The position numbers and the translations under genes were made by a program. 64,000 bases of DNA from CBDDFS01 sp965227255 (GTDB lineage Bacteria > Bacteroidota > Bacteroidia > Flavobacteriales_E > Vicingaceae), in assembly GCA_965227255.1 (NCBI GenBank), contig CBDDFS010000002.1, positions 248,001 through 312,000 on the forward strand, in the 5' to 3' direction. The notes beneath the pieces are model-generated. The model did not search any database and was not told where the DNA came from. It worked only from the letters and a program-made list of their open reading frames with translations. This document shows positions 34,387 through 42,460 of this stretch, piece by piece (position 1 is the stretch's first letter; every line of letters begins with the position of its first letter).

Positions 34387-34820
34387 TGGTGGAGAACGGA
34401 TTGAGCATTAAGGAGAAGCAGGAAGAGTTAGTTGAAGAGTTTTCATTCTTTGAAGACTGGACCGATAAATACGAGCATATCATCTCTCTCGCAAAATCTC
34501 TTGAATCACTGGATGATGAATATAAGACGGATGAAAATATCATCAAAGGATGTCAGAGTAAGGTATGGCTTCATGCGAATTTTACAGACGGATTGATTCA
34601 TTTTTCGGCCGACAGCGATGCCATCATTACCAAAGGACTGGTGAGTATGATCGTGCGAGTTTTTTCGGGACACAGTCCTGCAGAAATAATTGAATCAGAA
34701 TTAACATTTATCGACGATATTGGACTGAAAGAACACCTTTCGCCAACCCGTTCAAATGGATTGTTGAGTATGGTGAAGCAAATCAAGTTTTACGCTTTAG
34801 CATTTCAGGCAAAGAATTGA
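34383..34820 (+). CDS. sufE: Sulfur acceptor SufE
   Basis: 145-residue SufE, which takes the persulfide from SufS. The acceptor cysteine is about C57 in IIKGCQSKVWL. Further marks: EKQEELVEEFSFFEDWTDKYEHII and GLVSMIVRVFSGHSPAEII. Two ATG codons open the gene; the first overlaps the sufS stop. Confidence 0.95.
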   Translation: MMVENGLSIKEKQEELVEEFSFFEDWTDKYEHIISLAKSLESLDDEYKTDENIIKGCQSKVWLHANFTDGLIHFSADSDAIITKGLVSMIVRVFSGHSPAEIIESELTFIDDIGLKEHLSPTRSNGLLSMVKQIKFYALAFQAKN

Positions 34821-34822
34821 TC

Positions 34823-35158
34823 ATGGAAGAAAACGCACATAAAATAGTAACGAAAAGAGAGCTGGAAAAACAGATCATTGCCGTTCTCAAGACCATCTTC
34901 GATCCTGAGATCCCGGTTGATATTTATGAGCTTGGTTTGATCTACGAAATTCGGATCGATGAAGAATGGAATGTAGAGGTTGTAATGACTCTAACTTCTC
35001 CTTCCTGTCCCGTAGCTGAATCTCTTCCAGCTGAAATTGAACAAAAAGTAGCCGGCATCTGGCAAGTGAAGAGCGCCAGCATTGATCTTGTCTGGGAGCC
35101 TACCTGGGACAAGGATATGATGAGTGAAGAGGCGAAACTTGAATTGGGATTTCTTTAA
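34823..35158 (+). CDS. DUF59/MIP18-family Fe-S assembly protein (SufT-like)
   Basis: 111-residue protein of the MIP18/DUF59 family, linked to Fe-S cluster maturation or transfer. The FDPEIPVDIYELGLIYEI motif and MTLTSPSCPVAESLP with its reactive cysteine are as in SufT/PaaD-like proteins; the C-terminal LVWEPTWDKDMMSEEAKLELG is usual. ATG at 34823 is used; a TTG two codons earlier overlaps the sufE stop. Position inside the suf operon favours a SufT role over PaaD. Confidence 0.92.
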   Translation: MEENAHKIVTKRELEKQIIAVLKTIFDPEIPVDIYELGLIYEIRIDEEWNVEVVMTLTSPSCPVAESLPAEIEQKVAGIWQVKSASIDLVWEPTWDKDMMSEEAKLELGFL

Positions 35159-35670
35159 TGAGTGATGAGATTGTAAATAGAGTCGCTAATTCCAGTCTGG
35201 TTCAGATTGACCTTGATGAATTCCTGCCTTCTGAAGAAATTATTTCTTACGACCTGACCGATAATTTATACGAAGGCCTCATACTCAGGGAAAAAGACTT
35301 CAGAGACTTTATCAAAGATCATAACTGGGAAAACTACAAGGGTAAAATTGTCGCTATCCAATGCAGTGGTGAAGCTATTGTGCCCAATTGGGCGTATATG
35401 CTTCTTGCTTCAACTCTGGTTAAATCAAAAGCTATTCCCTTTTTTGGCACTGAGGAAGAAGTCAGAGAAAAAGTCCTCATTAAAAATTTCATGAACTCCG
35501 GAATTGACAAATACGAAGGCGCCAAGGTCATTCTCAAAGGCTGTGGTTCATTCGATCTTTCCCCCGATGCCTTTGTTGAAATAACCAATGCTCTTCAGAA
35601 TAAAGTAGACTCACTCATGTTTGGCGAGGCATGCTCAAGTGTTCCTGTTTTTAAGTCCGCGCGTAAGTAG
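35158..35670 (+). CDS. DUF2480 family protein
   Basis: 170-residue cytoplasmic protein of the Bacteroidota-specific DUF2480 family, commonly found behind suf genes. Seen: SLVQIDLDEFLP, GLILREKDFRDFIKDHNW, VAIQCSGEAIVPNWAYML, KGCGSFDLSPDAFVEI and MFGEACSSVPVFK with several conserved cysteines (IQCSGE, KGCGS, EACSS). An Fe-S related role is inferred from context only. Starts within the stop of the DUF59 gene (taATG). Confidence 0.88.
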   Translation: MSDEIVNRVANSSLVQIDLDEFLPSEEIISYDLTDNLYEGLILREKDFRDFIKDHNWENYKGKIVAIQCSGEAIVPNWAYMLLASTLVKSKAIPFFGTEEEVREKVLIKNFMNSGIDKYEGAKVILKGCGSFDLSPDAFVEITNALQNKVDSLMFGEACSSVPVFKSARK

Positions 35671-35739
35671 CAATCTGACATTCGTTCTTGAATTTTTTTT
35701 ATATTCGACTCCCCTCCTATATTGGATGGATGAAATTGA

Positions 35740-36003
35740 ATGGAAAAAGATGATAAAATCAAAGGTGTAACGCTGAGAGTGGCCGTATTCTTCGGTCTGA
35801 CAACGTTTACCTTGTGCATAGCTATTTTTTATGTGGAGTCAGTTCTCGATGAAGAGAGAGATAAACTTCATGAAAAAGTGGTGCAAATTGATTCCCTCAA
35901 CAACATCCTCCGAACTCAAAATGATCAGATCCAATCTAATGAAAATGAGATCCAGGTTCTCAGGGAGGAACTCGATGCCATGAAGGATGATATGGACAAC
36001 TAA
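35740..36003 (+). CDS. Small membrane protein with coiled coil
   Basis: 87-residue protein: a short cytoplasmic start, one span (about 14-33, FFGLTTFTLCIAIFYV), then a long acidic helix with heptad pattern to the C-terminus (about 37-85: DEERDKLHEKVVQIDSL, NDQIQSNENEIQVLREEL). It lies 69 bp after the DUF2480 gene and may be read through from the suf operon. No family recognised. Confidence 0.55.
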   Translation: MEKDDKIKGVTLRVAVFFGLTTFTLCIAIFYVESVLDEERDKLHEKVVQIDSLNNILRTQNDQIQSNENEIQVLREELDAMKDDMDN

Positions 36004-36057
36004 GTTCAGGTCCGTCCGACAAATCAACACTTCAAATTCGTAATTTTAATGCTTCAG

Positions 36058-36097
36058 CCCTGATTTTCTGCTAATTCAGGCAACCTTTTCAGGGTTG
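36058..36097 (+). other. Mutually exclusive hairpins in the leader of the gliding-motility protein gene
   Basis: CCCTGA at 36058-36063 can pair with TCAGG at 36076-36080 or with the perfect complement TCAGGG at 36089-36094; CAACC (36081-36085) can pair with GGTTG (36093-36097), which competes with the second option. This lies 25-60 bp before the ATG. Functional meaning is unproven. Confidence 0.25.
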
Positions 36098-36121
36098 AAA
36101 TAGTCTTCTATAGTGAGGTCT

Positions 36122-39100
36122 ATGATGAAATACACAATCGTCATACTGTTATTCTTTTGCCATGTTCTTTATGGACAGCACAGTGATAACCGTGTCCGAA
36201 AAATTCCTCATCAAAAAGAAGCCATTGAATTTGTCAAAAACAAGGGTCAGTGGGAAGATCATATTCAATTTCAATCTGATATTCCATCGGGTAATCTTTA
36301 CCTAGAAAGTGGCAAACTCACTTATGTATTTTATAGCCAGGAAGACATTGAAAGGATACATGACATAAGACATGGTCCAAAAGAGAATATTACAGAGAAC
36401 GACATGATCATTGATGCCCATCTGTATCAGGTGGAATTCCTTGGATCAAACCCCAATCAAAAATTCATTGGAAAGAGAAAGAAAAGCAACTACGTAAATT
36501 ACTACCTCGGCAAGCAAAAAGAATATTGGGCGAGCAAGGTGCCGGTTTACAATGAGGCTTTTGTTCGGGATATGTATGACAATATTGACTATCGGATTTA
36601 CAGTCAGGATATCGACCTCAAATATGACTTCATTGTTAAAGAAGGAGGCGACCCTTCGGAAATAAAAATGAAGTTTTTATACCTCGACAAACTCAAGGAA
36701 AAATACGGCAATCTGTACCTGGAGACATCGGTGAACAGCTTGATAGACCTGAAACCATTTGCATTTCAGGAATATGATGATGGTCCTAAAAAAGTTGAGT
36801 GTAATTATGTATTAAAAGGTGATGAATTATCTTTTGAATTTCCGAACGGATACGATAAAAGCCGGAGATTAATTGTTGATCCCCAGCTGATATTCTCATC
36901 TTATTCAGGAGCATCAAAAGATAACTGGGGCTTCACAGCAACCTTTGATGAAAATGGAAATCTTTATGGTGGCGGCGTTGTTTTCTCACATGCAACGAGA
37001 TCTTACCCCACAACTACGGGCGCCTTCCAGGTCAATGCCGGTGGAGGCGGTATCGATATTGGAATCACAAAATTTAACTCGTCCGGAACAAGTTTGATTT
37101 ATTCCACATATCTGGGAGGAACAAGAAATGAGATTCCGCATTCAATGGTCGTGAATTCAGTTGGTCAGCTCATTGTTATGGGAACGACATCTTCGGTAGA
37201 CTTTCCGGTGACCAGCTCAGCCTATGATACAACATTCAATCGAATTGGTTCCGCTACATTGAATATCGCCTCTGCTACCTTCCTGGGTAGCGATATAATT
37301 CTTACCAAGTTTTCTGCCAGTGGCGATACGATAATTGGATCCACCTACATAGGTGGTAGCTCCTTTGATGGTTTTAACACCAACAATCTAGAATACAATT
37401 ACGGTGATGATGTAAGAGGAGAGGTTGTGGTTGACAATCAGGATTTCACTTATGTGGCAACAACTACGGCCTCAAATAACTTCCCTGTGACCAATACTTC
37501 AAATTTCCGAGGGGGCAATCAGGAAGCTGTGGTTTTTAAAATGGACTCTGCTTTTTCCAACCTCGTTTATTCAACTTATATTGGTGGCTCAGGCAATGAT
37601 GCAGCCTATTCGGTTCAGGTTGACAACAGTGGCTTCGCTCATGTTGCCGGAGGTACAAACAGCGGAAATTTCCCAACAACACTTGGCACCATAAATCCCT
37701 CTTCTCTTGGAAATACCGATGGTTTTGTATGTGTGCTGAATAATGCCGGATCTATTGTCAGGTCGACCCGTTTTGGAACTTCGTCCTACGATCAGGTGTA
37801 TTTCGTGCAGCTCGATGATAAGAACAATGTATATGTAACCGGACAAACGGAAGGTGTTTACGCGACCACTCCGAGCACGGTATATAAAAATACATTCTCG
37901 GGCCAGTTTATACATAAAGTCACACCCGGTTTGGATACCACGGTATTTTCAACGGTTATTGGAACAGGCGGAAGCAGCAGTAATGTAGCTGTAGATATTT
38001 CTCCTTCGGCCTTCCTTGTGAATCAATGCAACCACATTTATCTGTCGGGGTGGGGAGGTGATATCAACAGCACTTATTCGCAAGCTACTTCCAGCACAAC
38101 AACTGGTCTGCCAACAACGCCCGGCGCTCATAAAACCACTACGGACGGTAATGATTTTTATCTGATTGTTCTTGATGAGGACGCTGACAGTTTGTTGTAT
38201 GCAACCTTCTTTGGTGGCACTTCAGGACAATTGAGGGGAGAGCATGTGGATGGAGGAACGAGTCGTTTCGATAAAAAAGGAATCGTGTATCAGGCCGTTT
38301 GTGCAGGGTGTGGCGGATCAAATTCTTTCCCAACTGCCCCTACCAATGTTTGGGCGCCTTCGAACAACAGTTACAATTGTAACCTGGGGGTTATCAAGTT
38401 CGATCTTTCTCAACTTACCTCTGATATTGCCATGTCGGCCATCACCAAGGTATGTATCCCGGGTACCGTTACCTTCCAAAATAACAGCAACGGAGGAAAT
38501 CAATATTTCTGGGATTTTGGCGACGGCAATACATCCAATCAATTTCAACCTACACATACTTACATAGACACCGGAGACTTCACGGTGAAACTTGTGGTTT
38601 GGGATAGCTTGTCATGTATTCTTCAGGATACGGCAGAAATAATAATTCGTGGAGAGGCACCGCCTATAGCAAGTGCCGATACTGTAGGTGTGATTTGCCC
38701 GGGTGACAGTGTCATGCTCAGGGCTTATGGAGGAGTTAAATTTCAATGGAATCCGTCGGGGAGTCTTTCAAATGATACAATATGGAATCCTTTGGCCAGC
38801 CCCGTTTCGAATACTACGTATACCGTAATTGTGGGCGATAGTTGTGGTAGTGACACATCAAATTATTTTGCCTATGACACAGCAACCGTAGTGGTCTTAC
38901 TGGCTCAGAATAATACCAGTGCATCCCCCGATGATACCATATGCCTGGGTGAATCCATAGAGCTCAATGCCAGTGGAGGGGTGAGTTATGTATGGACACC
39001 TCCGACATATTTGAATAAATCAAATGTTTCAAACCCGATTTCCACTCCACCTCTGGACATAACCTATAAAGTTCGGATTACGGATCAGTATTCTTGTCCA

Positions 39101-40093
39101 TGGACCCGATGGGTTAAGATTCGCGTAGAAGATCCGGAGAACCCTCAGATATATAGTCACCCCGACACCATCCTCTGCCTGGGAGATAGTGTGGAACTGT
39201 TCTCCATCGGAGGACAGGATTATTCATGGACACCGGCTCAGTTTGCTTCTACGCCCAATAATGACACAACCTGGGTGACCCCAAATGAAAACACCGTTTT
39301 CCTGATTGAGATTGGCAGCAAGTGTTTTACGACCTATGACACCATTCGTGTTGCGGTGAGGGATTTTGTTACAGAGGCCATGCCTGACACTTTTGCCTGT
39401 GCCGATGTTCCGATAAAATTATTTGCAGCTCCTGGAGAAAAATTAACATGGACACCCAAGAGCCGATTGGATTCAAATAGTGTAAATGCCAAATATCCAA
39501 TGGCCACGATCACAGAGGAAACCCTTTTCTATGTTGAAGCAGAAGATTCTTTGGGCTGCATTGCATTTGACAGCGTGCTTGTTTCTTTGAGAGATGATCC
39601 ATTTGTTTCCGCCGGAGGTGATCAGCTCATCAATCAACCTACAACTCGTCTTGAGGGTAAAGGAAAAGGCAGTTTCAAATGGGATCCTGAAGAATTCCTT
39701 GATTGTCCAGAATGTCCGAATACCGGAGTTATGGTGCCCGTTGGTTCTCATATGTTCACTTTAACTCTGACAGATGAATTCGGCTGTGTGGCAATTGATG
39801 ATGTAGTGGTGACCAGATTGGAAAATGATCTCTTTGTTCCAAATTCCTTCACTCCAAATTCTGATTCTAAAAACGATGTCTTTAAACCCATAGGCTTTGA
39901 GATTCAAGAATATCGTCTGACGATTTATAACAGATGGGGTCAGATAATTTTTGTTACAACGGATTTCGATACGGGCTGGGACGGAACCTTTGATGGACAG
40001 GAGTCGGGAAATGGCGTTTATGTTTATGAAATCGATTACGTTCAGAACGACAAAGAGAAGGCCAAAAGAGGTACAGTTTCACTGGTAAGGTAA
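36122..40093 (+). CDS. Giant surface protein: SBBP repeats, PKD, Ig-like repeats, gliding-motility C-terminal domain
   Basis: 1,323-residue exported protein with a signal peptide (MMKYTIVILLFFCHVLYGQ). Residues about 40-260 match the N-terminal domain common to SBBP proteins (FVKNKGQWEDHIQFQSD, VPVYNEAFVRDMYDNIDYRI). About 265-760 hold SBBP-type propeller repeats (STYLGG, STYIGG, DNSGFAHVAGGT, DDKNNVYVTGQT). A PKD domain (FWDFGDGNTSNQFQPTHTY) is at about 790-845, then four Ig-like modules (CPGDSVMLRAYGG, CLGESIELNASGG, CLGDSVELFSIGG, CADVPIKLFAAPG). The C-terminus is the gliding-motility/T9SS type B domain: FVPNSFTPNSDSKNDVF and IYNRWGQIIF. Likely a long cell-surface adhesin. First ATG chosen after an in-frame GTG. 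Confidence 0.9.
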   Translation: MMKYTIVILLFFCHVLYGQHSDNRVRKIPHQKEAIEFVKNKGQWEDHIQFQSDIPSGNLYLESGKLTYVFYSQEDIERIHDIRHGPKENITENDMIIDAHLYQVEFLGSNPNQKFIGKRKKSNYVNYYLGKQKEYWASKVPVYNEAFVRDMYDNIDYRIYSQDIDLKYDFIVKEGGDPSEIKMKFLYLDKLKEKYGNLYLETSVNSLIDLKPFAFQEYDDGPKKVECNYVLKGDELSFEFPNGYDKSRRLIVDPQLIFSSYSGASKDNWGFTATFDENGNLYGGGVVFSHATRSYPTTTGAFQVNAGGGGIDIGITKFNSSGTSLIYSTYLGGTRNEIPHSMVVNSVGQLIVMGTTSSVDFPVTSSAYDTTFNRIGSATLNIASATFLGSDIILTKFSASGDTIIGSTYIGGSSFDGFNTNNLEYNYGDDVRGEVVVDNQDFTYVATTTASNNFPVTNTSNFRGGNQEAVVFKMDSAFSNLVYSTYIGGSGNDAAYSVQVDNSGFAHVAGGTNSGNFPTTLGTINPSSLGNTDGFVCVLNNAGSIVRSTRFGTSSYDQVYFVQLDDKNNVYVTGQTEGVYATTPSTVYKNTFSGQFIHKVTPGLDTTVFSTVIGTGGSSSNVAVDISPSAFLVNQCNHIYLSGWGGDINSTYSQATSSTTTGLPTTPGAHKTTTDGNDFYLIVLDEDADSLLYATFFGGTSGQLRGEHVDGGTSRFDKKGIVYQAVCAGCGGSNSFPTAPTNVWAPSNNSYNCNLGVIKFDLSQLTSDIAMSAITKVCIPGTVTFQNNSNGGNQYFWDFGDGNTSNQFQPTHTYIDTGDFTVKLVVWDSLSCILQDTAEIIIRGEAPPIASADTVGVICPGDSVMLRAYGGVKFQWNPSGSLSNDTIWNPLASPVSNTTYTVIVGDSCGSDTSNYFAYDTATVVVLLAQNNTSASPDDTICLGESIELNASGGVSYVWTPPTYLNKSNVSNPISTPPLDITYKVRITDQYSCPWTRWVKIRVEDPENPQIYSHPDTILCLGDSVELFSIGGQDYSWTPAQFASTPNNDTTWVTPNENTVFLIEIGSKCFTTYDTIRVAVRDFVTEAMPDTFACADVPIKLFAAPGEKLTWTPKSRLDSNSVNAKYPMATITEETLFYVEAEDSLGCIAFDSVLVSLRDDPFVSAGGDQLINQPTTRLEGKGKGSFKWDPEEFLDCPECPNTGVMVPVGSHMFTLTLTDEFGCVAIDDVVVTRLENDLFVPNSFTPNSDSKNDVFKPIGFEIQEYRLTIYNRWGQIIFVTTDFDTGWDGTFDGQESGNGVYVYEIDYVQNDKEKAKRGTVSLVR

Positions 40094-40136
40094 TCCACCC
40101 TTTTTCATTTCATTATTATTGCAAAAAAATTCAGAC

Positions 40137-41198
40137 TTGAAGAAGTTCTTATACCTGATTATTGCATTTGCTTTTGCCTGTTCATCTGATAAATCAGACC
40201 GAAACAATTTCAGCATTGTTAAGTCTCCACTGGATGTGAAGATATCGGGTGACGCCGGAAAAATAAAATCAGGTGACTCTGTTAATATTGTGGTGACCCT
40301 GAACAATGACAAGGTCGCATCTTCCACAGAGTTGTTCCTGAATGATTCTTTGATTGCAAAACCTTCAGTATTTCCGCTTGATTTAAAAATATCTACGAAA
40401 GGTTTGAAAATGGGTAGAAATGTAGTGCGAATTTCTGCTTCAATCGATGATCAAGTCCAGGGAAAAAGTAATTCATTTATACTTCATGCTGACAATGCTC
40501 CTGCTGAATACACTTATAAAGTGATCAGGTCTATTCCTCACGATGAAAAGGCATACACACAGGGTTTGTTTTATCACGACGGTAACTTATATGAGGGTAC
40601 AGGTCAAAAAGGACAATCGGAGTTGAGAAAGCTAAATATCAATAACGGGGAAGTTCTGAATTCTGTTAGTCTGCCCGATAATTTCTTTGGTGAAGGGATT
40701 GCCCTGCACAACGAAAAGATCTATCAGCTTAGCTGGCAGCTCAAAACAGGTTTCATCTATAATCTGGAGACATTCGAAGAAGTTCAAAGATTCTATTATG
40801 AAGGAGAAGGATGGGGATTGACAAATGATTCGAAGTATTTCTATCGAACTGATGGAAGTCATAAAATTCATGTGCATTCACTCGATGACTTTTCGGCAAA
40901 ATCTGTTTTAGAAGTTTATTCGGATGAAGTGGCCATCAAGTGGCTGAATGAAGTAGAATACATAGATGGTAAAATTTATGCCAACATTTGGCAGAAGGAC
41001 AAAATTGGAATTATCGATCCGAAAAATGGTAAGCTGGAAGGAATGATTAACCTGAAAGGTCTTCTTCCAAAAAAAGATAAAAAGGCAACAACGGATGTAC
41101 TGAATGGAATTGCTTACGATCCGTCTACAGGAAGATTGTATTTAACAGGTAAAAACTGGCCCAAGATCTTCGAAGTGGAAATCATTCCGGCTTCCTGA
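40137..41198 (+). CDS. Glutaminyl-peptide cyclotransferase lipoprotein
   Basis: 353-residue lipoprotein. The signal (KKFLYLIIAFAFAC) ends in a lipobox cysteine at about 15. After an Ig-like strand region (residues about 30-125) comes the bacterial-type glutaminyl cyclase propeller (Glu_cyclase_2): SIPHDEKAYTQGLFYHDGNLYEGTG, GEGIALHNEKIYQLSWQ, GEGWGLTNDSKYFYRTDG, WLNEVEYIDGKIYANIWQ and LNGIAYDPSTGRLYLTGKNWP. It cyclises N-terminal glutamine to pyroglutamate on exported proteins, a modification common on T9SS cargo. Start is TTG at 40137; TTG at 40119 in the same frame is possible. Confidence 0.88.
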   Translation: MKKFLYLIIAFAFACSSDKSDRNNFSIVKSPLDVKISGDAGKIKSGDSVNIVVTLNNDKVASSTELFLNDSLIAKPSVFPLDLKISTKGLKMGRNVVRISASIDDQVQGKSNSFILHADNAPAEYTYKVIRSIPHDEKAYTQGLFYHDGNLYEGTGQKGQSELRKLNINNGEVLNSVSLPDNFFGEGIALHNEKIYQLSWQLKTGFIYNLETFEEVQRFYYEGEGWGLTNDSKYFYRTDGSHKIHVHSLDDFSAKSVLEVYSDEVAIKWLNEVEYIDGKIYANIWQKDKIGIIDPKNGKLEGMINLKGLLPKKDKKATTDVLNGIAYDPSTGRLYLTGKNWPKIFEVEIIPAS

Positions 41199-41199
41199 A

Positions 41200-41970
41200 T
41201 TACTTTTTCTTAAAGGCCTCTATTGCTTTTCGGGTGAAATCCGACAGAACAAGACGTCCGCTTATAGCCGCTCTTTCTTTGAGCAATTCATCCCAATTCT
41301 CGGTTCCCTGCCAGAAGATAGATTTCAATTCAGCAAGTGCTTCAGGATTTGATTTTGCCAGGCGGTCGGCCAGAATTTCGAGGGCCTCATCCATTTCTGC
41401 TATACTCGAGTAGATCTCTGTATAAAGTCCCTTTGCTCTCGCCCATTCTGCACTTTGCCATTCCGTTGCATTGATTGCCAATTGACTCATGGAAGACAAT
41501 CCTATTTTCCTTTCAACGGCCGGGCCAACTACAAAAGGACCGATTCCAACAGCCAATTCACTTAGCTTAACAGATGCCCTGTCTGTGGCAAAACAATAAT
41601 CGGTAGCCGAGGCCAGCCCTACACCTCCTCCAACTGCCTTGCCCTGAACACGACCAAGGATGATCTTACCACATGTTCTGCACGCATTGATCACATTAGC
41701 AAAACCAGAGAAAAATTTCTTTCCGCCATCAATGTCCTGAATTGAAATTAATTCGTCAAAACTGGCCCCACCGCAGAAAGCCCTTTCGCCATGACTGCTC
41801 AACATGATAACATGAACTTCATCGTTTTTACCCATTTCGGTAATAGTCGTGGCCAGTTCGGCAAGAAGATTCCCCGGAAGGCTATTACTCATGGGATGAA
41901 AGAACTCTATTCTTCCAATATTGTTGGAAACACTTGATTTAATGCTTCCTTCGTTGATGGCATCAGACAT
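41200..41970 (-). CDS. Enoyl-CoA hydratase/isomerase family protein
   Basis: 256-residue crotonase-fold protein acting on acyl-CoA. Oxyanion-hole blocks are present: ERAFCGGASFDEL and GKAVGGGVGLASATDYCFAT. The first catalytic glutamate of hydratases aligns with E in KLSELAVGIGPFVVG, but the second (crotonase E164) is replaced, apparently by Q in MSQLAINAT, so the activity may be a variant one (isomerase or a specialised hydratase). Forms a two-gene minus-strand unit with the monooxygenase upstream (3-bp gap). Confidence 0.87.
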   Translation of the reverse strand: MSDAINEGSIKSSVSNNIGRIEFFHPMSNSLPGNLLAELATTITEMGKNDEVHVIMLSSHGERAFCGGASFDELISIQDIDGGKKFFSGFANVINACRTCGKIILGRVQGKAVGGGVGLASATDYCFATDRASVKLSELAVGIGPFVVGPAVERKIGLSSMSQLAINATEWQSAEWARAKGLYTEIYSSIAEMDEALEILADRLAKSNPEALAELKSIFWQGTENWDELLKERAAISGRLVLSDFTRKAIEAFKKK

Positions 41971-41973
41971 TAT

Positions 41974-42291
41974 TTATCGATTGAATTCGTACTCCCTTTC
42001 GACCTTACAGATCTTCACATTGTAAAATTCATACCATTTTTCTCTTCCCATGGTCTGGGCTTCGCGGTGAACAGGATTGTTCCGCCAGTCGATCATATCT
42101 TCCTTGGTGCGAAACTTTACAATGGTCACATGCTTTCCTTCATCATCATAGAAACTGTCAGCTCCCATGAATCCGGGTTGGTCTTCAACCAGGTTAAAGG
42201 TCTTTTCGTCCATTTTACCATAGCCCTCCTCGTCCTCACCAGTTCTCTTGGAGGTAAATATGGCTACATAATATGGTTCGAAATCATGCAT
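41974..42291 (-). CDS. Antibiotic biosynthesis monooxygenase-like (ABM) domain protein
   Basis: 105-residue dimeric alpha-beta barrel protein. ATG at 42291 gives MHDFEPYYVAIFTSKRT as the opening strand; longer forms add an unrelated hydrophobic extension. Seen: DQPGFMGADSFYDDEGKHVTIVKFRTKEDMIDWRNNPVH (in parts: GFMGADSFYDDEG, YWRN-like DMIDWRNNPVHREAQ) and WYEFYNVKICKVEREYEF, which is the standard ABM layout. Such small proteins degrade quinones or haem or act as stress proteins. Co-transcribed with the crotonase gene. Confidence 0.85.
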   Translation of the reverse strand: MHDFEPYYVAIFTSKRTGEDEEGYGKMDEKTFNLVEDQPGFMGADSFYDDEGKHVTIVKFRTKEDMIDWRNNPVHREAQTMGREKWYEFYNVKICKVEREYEFNR

Positions 42292-42431
42292 GCAGGGCGC
42301 GAAATTAAGAAACAATTCTATGAAAGAGTTGTTGGATGTCAACAAACACATTATTTGTAAGTCTTGGAATCTTGAATTTGGTCACAGCCATATATGTGAT
42401 TTTCATGACTTTACTGAAGTGATTTATTGAT

Positions 42432-42439
42432 TAAATTTG
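42432..42439 (+). promoter_or_regulatory. Candidate -7 box (TAAATTTG) for the M4 peptidase
   Basis: TAAATTTG matches the Bacteroidota -7 consensus and ends 21 bp before the ATG. The -33 region (TTTACTG near 42410) is weak. It is in the 169-bp divergent gap before 42461, in which nothing else was seen. Confidence 0.45.
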
Positions 42440-42460
42440 TAATCCTTTCAAAATCATACT

